The notes under the pieces are model-generated. The model saw nothing but the letters and a program-made list of their open reading frames with translations. It made no database searches and was not told the DNA's origin. The position numbers and the translations under genes were made by a program. Below, piece by piece: positions 14,978 through 23,994 of a stretch of DNA of 27,669 nucleotides (within the stretch, counting starts at the first letter, position 1; each line of letters starts with the position of its first letter). The stretch spans positions 1 to 27,669 of the forward strand of contig UQCV01000027.1 of assembly GCA_900539665.1 (NCBI GenBank). The letters run 5' to 3'. Origin of the DNA: an uncultured Succinivibrionaceae bacterium (lineage in GTDB: Bacteria > Pseudomonadota > Gammaproteobacteria > Enterobacterales > Succinivibrionaceae).

Positions 14978-17851
14978 ATGGAAAAAACCTACAACCCAGG
15001 CAGTATCGAACAGACTGTCTACCAGACTTGGGAACAAAGCGGCTACTTTAAGCCTAATATGGATCCAGCCAAAAAGGCATATTGTATTTGCCTCCCTCCG
15101 CCTAATGTAACCGGTTCCTTGCACATGGGGCATGCCTTCCAGCAGACTATCATGGATATCCTTATCCGTTACCACCGTATGCTTGGTGAAAATACTTTAT
15201 GGCAAGCTGGTACCGACCACGCCGGTATCGCTACCCAAATGGTAGTAGAACGCAAAATCGCAGCCGAAGAAGGTAAAACTCGTCACGACTATGGCCGTGA
15301 TGCTTTTATCGACAAGATTTGGCAATGGAAGGAACAGTCTGGTGGTACCATCACCAAGCAGATGCGTCGTCTCGGTGCTTCTGTAGATTGGGATCGTGAA
15401 AGATTTACCATGGATGAAGGCCTCTCTGCTGCAGTTCAGGAAGTATTTATCAGACTTTACCGTGAAAATCTTATTTACCGTGGCAAGCGTCTCGTAAACT
15501 GGGATCCAAAACTACGCACTGCAATTTCTGACCTTGAAGTAGAAAACAAAGAAGTAAAGGGCCATATGTGGCACATTCGCTATCACTTAGCTGATGGCAA
15601 AAAGACCGCAGAAGGTCTTGATTACCTCGTAGTTGCAACTACTCGCCCAGAAACCTTATTAGGGGATACAGCAGTTGCTGTAAATAGCGAAGACCCTAGA
15701 TACCGTGACCTCATTGGTTCTAAGCTCATTCTTCCACTTGTAAACCGTGAAATCCCAATTGTTGGCGACGAACACGCTGACATGACCAAAGGCACTGGTT
15801 GCGTAAAGATCACTCCTGCTCATGACTTCAACGATAACGAAGTTGGTAAGAGACACTCTTTACCAATGATAAACGTGCTCACTGAAGATGCTTGCATCCG
15901 TGATTGCGCTCAGGTATTCAACACCAATGGCGAACCTAGTGACGCCTATGATGGCTTCATCCCTGAAAAATATCGGGGGCTTGATCGTTACAGAGCTCGT
16001 GACGCCATGGTAGCGGATCTTGAAGCTGCAGGCCTCTTAGCGAAGATTGAAGATCATACTTTAATGCAGCCATACGGCGACCGTGGTGGGGTACCTATTG
16101 AACCTATGCTCACTGACCAATGGTATGTTAGAGCTTCAGTTTTGGCTAAACCTGCTATCGAAGCCGTTGAAAAGGGTGATATTCAATTCGTACCAAAACA
16201 GTACGAAAACATGTACTTCTCATGGATGCGCAACATTCAAGACTGGTGTATCAGCCGTCAGCTTTGGTGGGGTCATCGCATCCCTGCTTGGTACGATAGC
16301 ACTGGCAAGGTATACGTTGCCCACACCGAAGAAGAAGTACGTCGCGAACATAACCTTGGGGCTGACGTAGTTCTAACTCGTGATAACGACGTGCTCGACA
16401 CTTGGTTCTCATCTGGCCTTTGGACCTTCTCTACTTTAGGTTGGCCTGAAAACACCCCTGAACTTAAGATGTTCCACCCAACCGATGTACTCGTTACCGG
16501 TTTCGATATCATCTTCTTCTGGGTAGCTCGTATGATCATGATGACCATGCACTTCATCAAAGATGAAAATGGCCACCCACAAGTTCCATTCCGTACTGTT
16601 TACGTAACTGGCCTTATTCGTGATGAAGAAGGACAGAAGATGAGTAAGTCTAAGGGGAATGTCCTTGACCCTCTCGATATGATCGACGGGATCGACCTTC
16701 CTGGTCTTTTGAAGAAACGTACTGGCAACATGATGCAGCCTCAGCTGGCCCAAAAGATTGCTAAACGTACTGAAAAGCAATTCCCTGAAGGGATTGAAGC
16801 TCACGGTACCGACGCTCTTCGTTTTACCTTGACTGCACTTGCTTCTACAGGCCGTGACATCAACTGGGATATGAAGCGTCTTGAAGGTTACCGTAACTTC
16901 TGTAACAAGCTTTGGAATGCAAGCCGCTATGCTCTTATGAACGTAGAAGGCAAGACCATTACTCGTCCAGAAGCTAAAGACTACACCCTTCCAGATCGTT
17001 ACATCAGAGCTAAGTTAGCTAAATGCATTCGCGAAGTTCGCGAATCTTTCGACACCTACCGTTTCGATTTAGCAGCCGCTGCCTTATACGAATTCATTTG
17101 GAATGAACTTTGTGACTGGTATATTGAACTTACTAAGCCAGTACTTTGGTGCAAGAATCCTACCGCTGATTTCGGCACTGAAGCCCAAAAGAACGCAACT
17201 CTATTCAATCTTCTTGAAGTAATTGAAATCACTTTACGTATGGCTCACCCTATCATGCCGTTCATCACTGAAGAAATCTACAAGGCTGTAGCTCCAATCG
17301 TGAGAACCGACTACACCTCAGGTGACACCATCATGCTTAAGAGCTATCCAGAACTCAACGAAGTTGAATGTGATGAAGAAGCTCTTAAGAAGCAAGAATT
17401 CATTAAAGAATTCGTAGTGGCAATTCGTAACGTACGCGCAGAAAAGAACTTAGCTCCTTCTATTAAGCTCGCTCCAATTATGCGTGGCGATGCTAAGGAA
17501 ATCGAAGTTATCACCACCAACAGCGCATTTGTTAATGCACTTGCTAACCTTGAAGCTGTTACTGTTGCAACTGATAATTTACCACCTTGCATTGCTAAAT
17601 TAGTAGGTAATTGCGAAGTTCTTATCCCTATGGCAAGCATCATCAATAAGGAAGATGAATTGGCACGTCTTGATAAGGAAATTACCAAGACTACCGGTGA
17701 AATCAAACGTATTGAAGGTAAACTTGGCAACGAAGCTTTCACCTCCAAGGCTCCAGCTCAGGTTATTGCAAAAGAAGAAGAAAAGCTCGCTTCTTACAAG
17801 CAGGCTTTAGCTAAACTTCAAGAACAAAAGACCGTTATTGAAAAGCTTTAA
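14978..17851 (+). CDS. valS: Valyl-tRNA synthetase
   Basis: Class Ia synthetase that charges tRNA-Val and edits mischarged Thr. The 957-residue protein opens MEKTYNP like E. coli ValS, which decides the ATG at 14978 over the upstream GTG at 14945 (11 extra residues). The HIGH motif is HMGH (49-52) within PPPNVTGSLHMGHA; the editing CP1 domain has ATTRPETLLGDTAVAV and GDEHADMTKGTGCVKITPAHDFND; KMSKS is at 554-558. The anticodon-binding domain follows (about 660-800), and a C-terminal coiled coil (about 885-957) is the ValS tRNA-clamp arm. Codon use is strongly biased (CGT, GAA), as for highly expressed genes. In E. coli valS follows pepA-holC; here mltG-tmk-holB lies between. Confidence 0.98.
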   Translation: MEKTYNPGSIEQTVYQTWEQSGYFKPNMDPAKKAYCICLPPPNVTGSLHMGHAFQQTIMDILIRYHRMLGENTLWQAGTDHAGIATQMVVERKIAAEEGKTRHDYGRDAFIDKIWQWKEQSGGTITKQMRRLGASVDWDRERFTMDEGLSAAVQEVFIRLYRENLIYRGKRLVNWDPKLRTAISDLEVENKEVKGHMWHIRYHLADGKKTAEGLDYLVVATTRPETLLGDTAVAVNSEDPRYRDLIGSKLILPLVNREIPIVGDEHADMTKGTGCVKITPAHDFNDNEVGKRHSLPMINVLTEDACIRDCAQVFNTNGEPSDAYDGFIPEKYRGLDRYRARDAMVADLEAAGLLAKIEDHTLMQPYGDRGGVPIEPMLTDQWYVRASVLAKPAIEAVEKGDIQFVPKQYENMYFSWMRNIQDWCISRQLWWGHRIPAWYDSTGKVYVAHTEEEVRREHNLGADVVLTRDNDVLDTWFSSGLWTFSTLGWPENTPELKMFHPTDVLVTGFDIIFFWVARMIMMTMHFIKDENGHPQVPFRTVYVTGLIRDEEGQKMSKSKGNVLDPLDMIDGIDLPGLLKKRTGNMMQPQLAQKIAKRTEKQFPEGIEAHGTDALRFTLTALASTGRDINWDMKRLEGYRNFCNKLWNASRYALMNVEGKTITRPEAKDYTLPDRYIRAKLAKCIREVRESFDTYRFDLAAAALYEFIWNELCDWYIELTKPVLWCKNPTADFGTEAQKNATLFNLLEVIEITLRMAHPIMPFITEEIYKAVAPIVRTDYTSGDTIMLKSYPELNEVECDEEALKKQEFIKEFVVAIRNVRAEKNLAPSIKLAPIMRGDAKEIEVITTNSAFVNALANLEAVTVATDNLPPCIAKLVGNCEVLIPMASIINKEDELARLDKEITKTTGEIKRIEGKLGNEAFTSKAPAQVIAKEEEKLASYKQALAKLQEQKTVIEKL

Positions 17852-17927
17852 AAGCTAAAACAACCACTATTTAAAGGGGCAACATCCATATGGTGTTTAG
17901 CCCTCTTTAAAAGGACAAATCGATAAC

Positions 17928-17962
17928 AAAAAAGGCTGTATAAAGCTCATACAGCCTTTTTT
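17928..17962. terminator. Bidirectional intrinsic terminator between valS and ispH
   Basis: A perfect 14-bp stem AAAAAAGGCTGTAT / ATACAGCCTTTTTT with a 7-nt loop. Six A on one side and six T on the other allow it to end valS (plus) and ispH (minus) transcripts. Confidence 0.92.
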
Positions 17963-18030
17963 ATATCTCTATTCATCTAGACCTAAGACTTCGGTCCACT
18001 CTCATCCTAAGCTCAGCTTACATGCGCAAG

Positions 18031-18070
18031 TAACATCCTCCCCCACCTTAGAGGTGGGGGACTTCTTGCC
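18031..18070 (-). mobile_element. Solo hairpin resembling the right end of an IS200/IS605-type (TnpB) element
   Basis: A perfect 10-bp stem TCCCCCACCT / AGGTGGGGGA (18039-18048, 18052-18061) with loop TAG, much more GC-rich than its surroundings and followed on the plus strand by CTTCTTGCC. From memory, such G5/C5 hairpins flanked by AAGAAG and GGATGT on the minus strand occur at the 3' end of tnpB elements, where they serve as transposase recognition and guide RNA. No tnpA or tnpB is nearby, and no T tract makes it a terminator. Confidence 0.5.
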
Positions 18071-18108
18071 GAGTTCAGTTAAAAAAATAATAACATTCCA
18101 TTGCCAAA

Positions 18109-19065
18109 TTACATTAACTCAGATGGCATTTTAAAGTTTTGTTTTTCAGGTTCACTGCCACTTTCTTCTATCTGGCTAAAACCATTTTTTAAGAGATAAG
18201 CGAGAAGATCATTAATCAAACACTCTGGTGCCGAAGCCCCGCCGGTAACCGCCACAACATTAACATCAGCGAGCATTTCGGGAGTGATGTCTTTATAATC
18301 ATCGATTAGGAAAGATTTACATCCAGCTGTTCGAGCTACTTCACTTAATCTATTCGAATTGGATGAATTTTTGGAACCAACTACTAAAACCACATCAGCT
18401 TGCTGTGCCACTGTTTTCACTGCTTGTTGTCTATTTTGAGTTGCATAACAGATATCATTGAGGCTTGGCCCAGCAATACCATGGAAACGTTCTTGTAGCG
18501 CTTGAATGCAATTTTTGGTTTCATCAACACTTAAGGTGGTTTGAGTTACAAAGTGAAGATTACTTTCATCTTGTACTTCTAGTTTGGCGCAATCCTCCGC
18601 CCTAGTAACTAAATACATCTTACCTTTAGAGCTTGTATATTGACCCAACGTTCCTTCAACTTCTTGATGCCCAGAATGCCCAATCATAATAACTTCGCTA
18701 TCCTCAGCACTTAAGCGTCTCACCTTGCGATGAACTCGATCAACGATAGGACATGTTGCATCAAAAATTTTAAGGTTTTTAGCCTTAGCTTTAGCTTCGA
18801 TTTTGACGGAAACGCCGTGAGCGGAAAAAATCAAAATACTTCCATCTGGAACTTCATCGATATTTTCCACAAAAATCACCCCTTTTTGGGCCAAATCTTG
18901 GACTACATGGCGATTGTGAACTACCTCGTGAAGGACATAAACAGGTTTCGAACCAAACTTTTCTAATACCCGTTCAACAATGGCAATAGCGCGACTTACC
19001 CCAGCACAAAACCCACGAGGCGAAGCTAATAAAATTTTTTTAACAGGTGAAGATGATACAGACAT
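18109..19065 (-). CDS. ispH: 4-hydroxy-3-methylbut-2-enyl diphosphate reductase
   Basis: Last enzyme of the MEP isoprenoid pathway: an iron-sulfur protein that reduces HMBPP to isopentenyl and dimethylallyl diphosphate. All three cluster cysteines are present: Cys20 (SPRGFCAGV), Cys105 (DATCPIVDRVH) and Cys206 (NDICYATQNRQ). Substrate residues in EVVHN, SAHGVS, GHSGHQEVEGT, TQTTLSV, SKNSSNSNRL and TGGASAPE are also kept. The 318-residue length is normal. Only GGA nine bases upstream supports the ATG, so translation may be weak. In many gammaproteobacteria ispH ends the ribF-ileS-lspA-fkpB-ispH operon; here fkpB is missing and 212 bp separate it from lspA. Confidence 0.97.
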   Translation of the reverse strand: MSVSSSPVKKILLASPRGFCAGVSRAIAIVERVLEKFGSKPVYVLHEVVHNRHVVQDLAQKGVIFVENIDEVPDGSILIFSAHGVSVKIEAKAKAKNLKIFDATCPIVDRVHRKVRRLSAEDSEVIMIGHSGHQEVEGTLGQYTSSKGKMYLVTRAEDCAKLEVQDESNLHFVTQTTLSVDETKNCIQALQERFHGIAGPSLNDICYATQNRQQAVKTVAQQADVVLVVGSKNSSNSNRLSEVARTAGCKSFLIDDYKDITPEMLADVNVVAVTGGASAPECLINDLLAYLLKNGFSQIEESGSEPEKQNFKMPSELM

Positions 19066-19090
19066 GTTTGATTTTCCGTTAATGATTTAG

Positions 19091-19121
19091 AAATCCCGAG
19101 GTTTTAAACTCGGGATTTTTT
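19091..19121 (+). terminator. Hairpin with T tract in the ispH leader
   Basis: Stem AAATCCCGAG / CTCGGGATTT with an 8-nt loop. On the plus strand six T follow, a terminator shape, but no plus-strand gene is upstream. On the minus strand it sits 26 bp before ispH, where it could be a weak attenuator or shield the gene from lspA read-through. Confidence 0.5.
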
Positions 19122-19181
19122 GAATTTAATTAAAAGCATGAGGCAGACAAAAACTAAAATTTAAACCATCATTAGGTTTAG

Positions 19182-19206
19182 TTTAACTAGTTTTGTTTAA
19201 CTAGTT
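19182..19206 (+). repeat. Tandem 11-bp repeat upstream of ispH
   Basis: TTTAACTAGTT occurs at 19182-19192 and 19196-19206, separated by TTG (period 14). Each copy contains the palindrome AACTAGTT, so the pair could be an operator. Confidence 0.5.
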
Positions 19207-19277
19207 GCATTTTATGACCGCTAACTTAATTAAGTGACTACTTAGTCCTTAGACTTATTCACAACTAGGCGTTTTGC

Positions 19278-19802
19278 CTAAAGCTGAGGTTCTTTTTTTG
19301 CCCCACGCAAAGAAACGAGCTCCACTAAAATTAAAAGCCCCACCCCAACGCAAATAGCGATATCAGCTACATTAAAAGCTGGATAGTGTTTTTCAATCCC
19401 GTTTGAAGTGATAAAGAAATCTAAGAAATCTACCACAAAGCCATAGGATACTCTATCGATTAAGTTTCCTAACGCCCCACCAATAATCAAGGCTCCAGCT
19501 AAATTATGCCAAGTACGACCAAAAGGATTTTTGCCTAACATAAACGCCAGATAGCCACTAATAAGAACAGCAAGTCCCCCAAAGATCCATTGTTGCCAAC
19601 CTGGATATTCGGCTAGAAAACTAAAAGCAGCCCCTGTATTATGCACATGAACAATTCTAAAGAAACCTGGAATTACATTTATAACATCATTCCAACTATA
19701 TGCTTCAATGTGTTGCATGATCCAGCTTTTTGAAAAATAATCGATCGCAATGATAGCCACAGAAACCAAGAGGTACCAAATACCACTACTTGCAATGCGC
19801 AT
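19278..19802 (-). CDS. lspA: Lipoprotein signal peptidase II
   Basis: An inner-membrane aspartic protease that cleaves the signal peptide of diacylglyceryl-modified prolipoproteins before the conserved Cys. The 174-residue protein has four membrane helices and the conserved blocks DYFSKSW, VHNTGAAFSFL, GGALGNLIDR, GFVVDFLDF and FNVADIAI. The catalytic dyad should be Asp125 (VVDF) and Asp147 (NVAD). GGGAG seven bases upstream fixes the ATG. It is separated from ileS by 262 bp and a terminator, unlike the overlapping genes of E. coli, so it needs its own promoter. The DUF4136 lipoprotein in this window would be a substrate. Confidence 0.96.
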   Translation of the reverse strand: MRIASSGIWYLLVSVAIIAIDYFSKSWIMQHIEAYSWNDVINVIPGFFRIVHVHNTGAAFSFLAEYPGWQQWIFGGLAVLISGYLAFMLGKNPFGRTWHNLAGALIIGGALGNLIDRVSYGFVVDFLDFFITSNGIEKHYPAFNVADIAICVGVGLLILVELVSLRGAKKEPQL

Positions 19803-19944
19803 AAATAAACTCCCAAAATAATCTTTTAAGTCCCATCCTTTATTAAAAGTTCCTACTTAAATTCCGACAATAAACGGATGGTCTAACTCACAGTATACCA
19901 AAATACCTTAGATATTATTTCAAAAAACGTCCCAAACCCTCGCT

Positions 19945-19978
19945 AAAAAAATAAACCCACTTGGAAAAACCAAGCGGG
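19945..19978 (-). terminator. Intrinsic terminator after ileS
   Basis: On the minus strand CCCGCTTGG (19978-19970) pairs with CCAAGTGGG (19964-19956) across T5, followed by TTTATTTTTTT. It cuts ileS off from lspA. Confidence 0.88.
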
Positions 19979-20064
19979 CTTGATAATTAAAGAAATTTTT
20001 AATTTGAGTAAGCCTAGCTCCTGTTAAATGACTAGCCTAATCAATTTAAAGTATGGTCAGCTTA

Positions 20065-22887
20065 TTAGGCAAACTTTCTAACTTCACCGTCGCCTTCAAT
20101 GTTTTCAAGACAACGAGAGCAAATAGTTTCATGACCTGCAATTGTGCCTACGCTTTCAGTGTACTGCCAGCATCTTTCGCACTTCTTGCCTGCACTTGGC
20201 TTGATTTCGATGAATAAATCTTCGATCTCAGCAGGAGTTGCATCAGCAGTCTTTTCAGCTAATGACTTGCATTCAGCCTTAGACACGATGAGGACGAAGC
20301 GAAGTTCATCTTCAAGAGTCTTGATTACAGAAGCTAGCTTGTCACCTGCGTAAAGTACTACTTCAGCTTGGAGTGAACCACCAATCTTCTTTTCGTTACG
20401 TGCAAGTTCAAGCTTCTTATTTACTTCATCACGTACGGTCTTAACCTGGTGCCAGAAGTCATCATTTAACGCTTCGTCAGCAGAAAGTTCAAATAAACCA
20501 TCGTACCATTCAGCAGTAAACACATACTTGTCGCGTTTGCCCGGCATTTCCACCCAAGCTTCCTGGGCAGTAAAGCTCAGAATTGGCGCAAACCAACGAA
20601 GCATTGCTTCAGCGATAAGATATAAAGCGCTCTGGCAAGATCTACGAGCTACGCTAGTAGATTTAGCGGTGTACTGACGGTCCTTGATAATATCAAGATA
20701 GAACGCACCCATATCTACAGAGCAGAACTGCATAATCTTTTGTACTACAGTGTGGAATTCAAACTTGTCGTAAGAAGCAATAATTTCTTTTTGTGCTTGA
20801 GCTGCACATGAAACTGCCCAACGATCAAGAGCTACCATATCTTCTGGTTTTACCATATCCTTTTCAGGATCAAAACCATTTAAGTTAGCCAATAAGAAAC
20901 GGGTGGTATTACGAATACGACGATAAGCATCAGCACTACGCTTAAGAATTTCGTCAGAAACGGTCATTTCCCCAGTGTAGTCAGTTGAAGCTACCCAAAG
21001 GCGGAGAATATCGCCCCCAAGCTTATTCACTACATCTTGTGGACTAACTACATTACCGATAGACTTTGACATCTTACGGCCTTGACCATCAACGGTAAAA
21101 CCGTGGGTAAGTACAGTCTTGTATGGGGCCACACCCTTAATAGCCACGCCTAACATCAATGAAGACATGAACCAACCGCGGTGTTGGTCAGAACCTTCAA
21201 GATACATATCGGCGCTATTGCCATTGTATTCAGGGCGGGTACCAACAACGGTAAAGCTAGTTGACCCTGAGTCGAACCATACGTCAAGAGTATCTTTAAC
21301 CTTAACATAACGTTCAGCTTCTTCAGGAGTCAAAACTTCAGCAGGATCTAAATCCCACCATGCTTGAATACCCTTAGCTTCAACACGTTTAGCCACTTCT
21401 TCAATGAGTTCAGCTGTACGCGGATGAAGTTCTGAAGTGTCTTTATCTACAAAGAGAGCAATTGGTACGCCCCAAGTACGTTGACGGCTGATACACCAAT
21501 CTGGACGGTTCTTCACCATAGCTTCGATACGGTTTTGCCCCCAAGATGGTACCCATTGAGTTTTTTCAATTTCAGAAAGCGCAGTAGAACGAAGCCCCTT
21601 GCCATCCATGCTAATAAACCATTGAGGAGTTGCACGGAAGATAATTGGAGTCTTGTGACGCCAGCAACAAGGGTAAGAGTGCATGATCTTGTTTTCACAA
21701 AGCAACGCTTCTTTTTCTTTAAGAAGATCGATAACCTTAGGATTAGCCTCAAACACATTCATCCCAGCGAAGTGTTCAACCCCTTCAACGAAGCAGCCAT
21801 CAGGACCAACTGGGCAATTAACTGGTAAATTGTACTTACAACCTACTACATAGTCGTCCATACCGTGAGCCGGTGCAGTGTGAACCCCACCAGTACCAGA
21901 ATCATCAGTTACGTGAGCCCCTAAAATAATAGGAACTTCACGGGCGATGAATGGGTGATTAAATTTAAGACCTTCTAAATCACGGCCTTTGCAGGTCCCA
22001 ATTACTTCAGAAGTAGTTACACCGTAACGTTCTAAAGCGCCTTGAGCTAAACAAGCAGCCAAAATCAAAAGCATTGGCTTATCACCACCGCATTTAACGA
22101 GCTGATAATCAAAATCAGGGTTAAAGCAGATAGCTTCGTTAGCAGGTAAAGTCCATGGAGTAGTAGTCCAAATTACTGCATAAGGAACGCCGGCATCAGC
22201 TGGAGCCTTGAAAGCAGCTAAAACTTTAGCCGCATCCACAGCTTCGAAGCGTACGTCAATAGCGTAAGATTCCTTATCGTAATATTCAACTTCAGCTTCC
22301 GCTAAAGCACTACGGCAATCAATACACCAATGAACTGGCTTAAAGCCTTTCATCAAGTGGCCATTAGCCGCTACCTTACCTAAAGCACGAATAATATTAG
22401 CTTCGGTATCAAAATTCATGGTGAGATATGGATTATCCCAATCACCGAGTACGCCTAAACGCTTAAAATCAGCCTTTTGCGCTTCTACTTGGCTTTTAGC
22501 ATAACGACGGCATTCTTCACGGAATTCAGCTGGAGTAACTTTTTGACCAGGCTTCCCAACCTTGCCTTCAACTTTAAGTTCAATTGGAAGGCCATGGCAG
22601 TCCCAACCTGGAATATATGGAGCATCAAAGCCACTTAAGGTCTTTGACTTGACTATAATATCCTTCAGAATCTTGTTTACTGAGTGACCGATATGAATAT
22701 TACCATTAGCATATGGAGGGCCATCATGCAGGATAAAAGACTTTCTACCACGTCTGGCATCACGAATGGTCCCGTAGAGGTCATCGTCGTACCAACTTTG
22801 TAGCATACCAGGCTCACGCTTGGCCAGATCACCACGCATCGGAAAACGTGTTTCCGGCAAGTTAAGAGTTTTCTTATAATCAACCAT
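20065..22887 (-). CDS. ileS: Isoleucyl-tRNA synthetase
   Basis: Class Ia synthetase that charges tRNA-Ile and edits Val. The 940-residue protein has HIGH at 65-68 (PPYANGNIHIGH), the editing domain with WTTTPWTLPAN and GTGGVHTAPAHGMDDY, the KMSKS loop at 605-609 (GRKMSKSIGN), and a C-terminal zinc knuckle C903-x2-C906 ... C923-x2-C926 (KCERCWQY, ICSRC). These are the marks of the bacterial type that is normally mupirocin sensitive. Translation starts at ATG 22887 with AGG eight bases upstream. It is 60 bp after ribF and probably cotranscribed with it; it ends in its own terminator before lspA. Confidence 0.98.
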   Translation of the reverse strand: MVDYKKTLNLPETRFPMRGDLAKREPGMLQSWYDDDLYGTIRDARRGRKSFILHDGPPYANGNIHIGHSVNKILKDIIVKSKTLSGFDAPYIPGWDCHGLPIELKVEGKVGKPGQKVTPAEFREECRRYAKSQVEAQKADFKRLGVLGDWDNPYLTMNFDTEANIIRALGKVAANGHLMKGFKPVHWCIDCRSALAEAEVEYYDKESYAIDVRFEAVDAAKVLAAFKAPADAGVPYAVIWTTTPWTLPANEAICFNPDFDYQLVKCGGDKPMLLILAACLAQGALERYGVTTSEVIGTCKGRDLEGLKFNHPFIAREVPIILGAHVTDDSGTGGVHTAPAHGMDDYVVGCKYNLPVNCPVGPDGCFVEGVEHFAGMNVFEANPKVIDLLKEKEALLCENKIMHSYPCCWRHKTPIIFRATPQWFISMDGKGLRSTALSEIEKTQWVPSWGQNRIEAMVKNRPDWCISRQRTWGVPIALFVDKDTSELHPRTAELIEEVAKRVEAKGIQAWWDLDPAEVLTPEEAERYVKVKDTLDVWFDSGSTSFTVVGTRPEYNGNSADMYLEGSDQHRGWFMSSLMLGVAIKGVAPYKTVLTHGFTVDGQGRKMSKSIGNVVSPQDVVNKLGGDILRLWVASTDYTGEMTVSDEILKRSADAYRRIRNTTRFLLANLNGFDPEKDMVKPEDMVALDRWAVSCAAQAQKEIIASYDKFEFHTVVQKIMQFCSVDMGAFYLDIIKDRQYTAKSTSVARRSCQSALYLIAEAMLRWFAPILSFTAQEAWVEMPGKRDKYVFTAEWYDGLFELSADEALNDDFWHQVKTVRDEVNKKLELARNEKKIGGSLQAEVVLYAGDKLASVIKTLEDELRFVLIVSKAECKSLAEKTADATPAEIEDLFIEIKPSAGKKCERCWQYTESVGTIAGHETICSRCLENIEGDGEVRKFA

Positions 22888-22947
22888 TTTTGTTACCTAA
22901 TAATCAAGAGCCGTTAAATCACTTATGATAAGCTTAATCCCCATGGG

Positions 22948-23880
22948 TTATGCCATCTTAAATAACTTACGCGCTTTGAGTTCATCAAGAGCAAGCTGCT
23001 CCTTAAGTTCAGCAAGGGAGACGAACTTGCGTTCTTCTCGCAATTTGGCTACAAAAGAAACCTTCAGCAAAGCTGAATAAAGGTTTCCCTTAAAATCTAA
23101 TAAAAAGACCTCAAGCCGAGGCTTGGTGCCGTTCACTGTTGGGCAAACGCCAACGTTAGCGATGCCGTGACGCACTTCCCCATTTGGCAAAGTGACATTT
23201 ACAGCATAGACACCTTTAAGCGGCACTTGGCGTCGCTTAAGATTTATATTTGCCGTCGGAAATGAAATTGTCCGTCCAAGTTCTCGCCCATGCGAGACTT
23301 TTCCGGTAATAAAAAACGGTTCCCCCAAAAAGGAACTAACTTCCGTTAAGCGGTCTTGAGCTAATAACTCTCTAATTCTAGTAGAGCTGACGCGCGTAAA
23401 TTCACGACAGTAGCTCGACATACTCGCAACTTCAAAACCTAATTCTTTTCCCATCCGGGTAAGCAAGTTATAATCGCCTTGGCCACCTTGACCAAAATGA
23501 AAATCATCACCTACCAAAAGAAAACGCACATTAAGACGTCGGCATATGATTTCAGAAACGAAATCCTCAGCTTTCATCGACGCCAGCTCGCGGTCGAAGC
23601 GGAGACAAAACATGGTATCTATGCCAAGTTTGGCAAAACCATATACCTTTTCTCGGAATGTACTTAAGCGTGCTGGAACTTCAGCGCCACTTTTAAAATA
23701 CTCAAGTGGTTGAGGTTCAAAACACATGACACAAGCAGGGAGGTTTTCTTGAGCCGCTTTTTCTTTAAGGCGACGTAAAATTTCACGGTGACCTAAATGC
23801 AAACCATCAAAATTACCAATGGTAAGCACAATGCCTGCACTCTCCGCAGTATAAGTTTTGAGTTTACGCACCAGTCTCAT
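22948..23880 (-). CDS. ribF: Bifunctional riboflavin kinase / FAD synthetase
   Basis: Makes FMN from riboflavin and FAD from FMN. The N-terminal nucleotidyltransferase half has GNFDGLHLGHRE (residues 22-33), VGDDFHFGQGGQGDY and the SSTRIRELL motif. The C-terminal kinase half has GKVSHGRELGRTISFPTANI and NVGVCPTVNGTKPRLEVFLLDF. Its 310 residues are normal. GGA six bases before the ATG supports the start. It lies between murJ and ileS, the usual gammaproteobacterial order. Its FMN product serves DusA, encoded elsewhere in the window. Confidence 0.97.
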   Translation of the reverse strand: MRLVRKLKTYTAESAGIVLTIGNFDGLHLGHREILRRLKEKAAQENLPACVMCFEPQPLEYFKSGAEVPARLSTFREKVYGFAKLGIDTMFCLRFDRELASMKAEDFVSEIICRRLNVRFLLVGDDFHFGQGGQGDYNLLTRMGKELGFEVASMSSYCREFTRVSSTRIRELLAQDRLTEVSSFLGEPFFITGKVSHGRELGRTISFPTANINLKRRQVPLKGVYAVNVTLPNGEVRHGIANVGVCPTVNGTKPRLEVFLLDFKGNLYSALLKVSFVAKLREERKFVSLAELKEQLALDELKARKLFKMA

Positions 23881-23913
23881 GATACATCCGCAAATTACAG
23901 CTATTAAAAAGTG

Positions 23914-23922
23914 ATTATAACA
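23914..23922 (-). promoter_or_regulatory. Promoter of ribF-ileS
   Basis: A perfect extended -10 TGTTATAAT on the minus strand (TATAAT at 23919-23914), about 34 bp before the ribF start. The -35 region is poor. It provides transcription of ribF-ileS independent of murJ. Confidence 0.65.
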
Positions 23923-23994
23923 GAAAAAAGCCCTGTTTTTTACAAATATGTGACCTAAGACAGTGTTTTACACACTACTTTCTGGTCTTACAGA

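Noticed and set aside
19829..19855. GGAACTT upstream of lspA on the minus strand as a sigma-E promoter
   Set aside because: At 16-17 bp the -10 would be CTTAA or TTAAA, not TCTNA; only half of the promoter is present.
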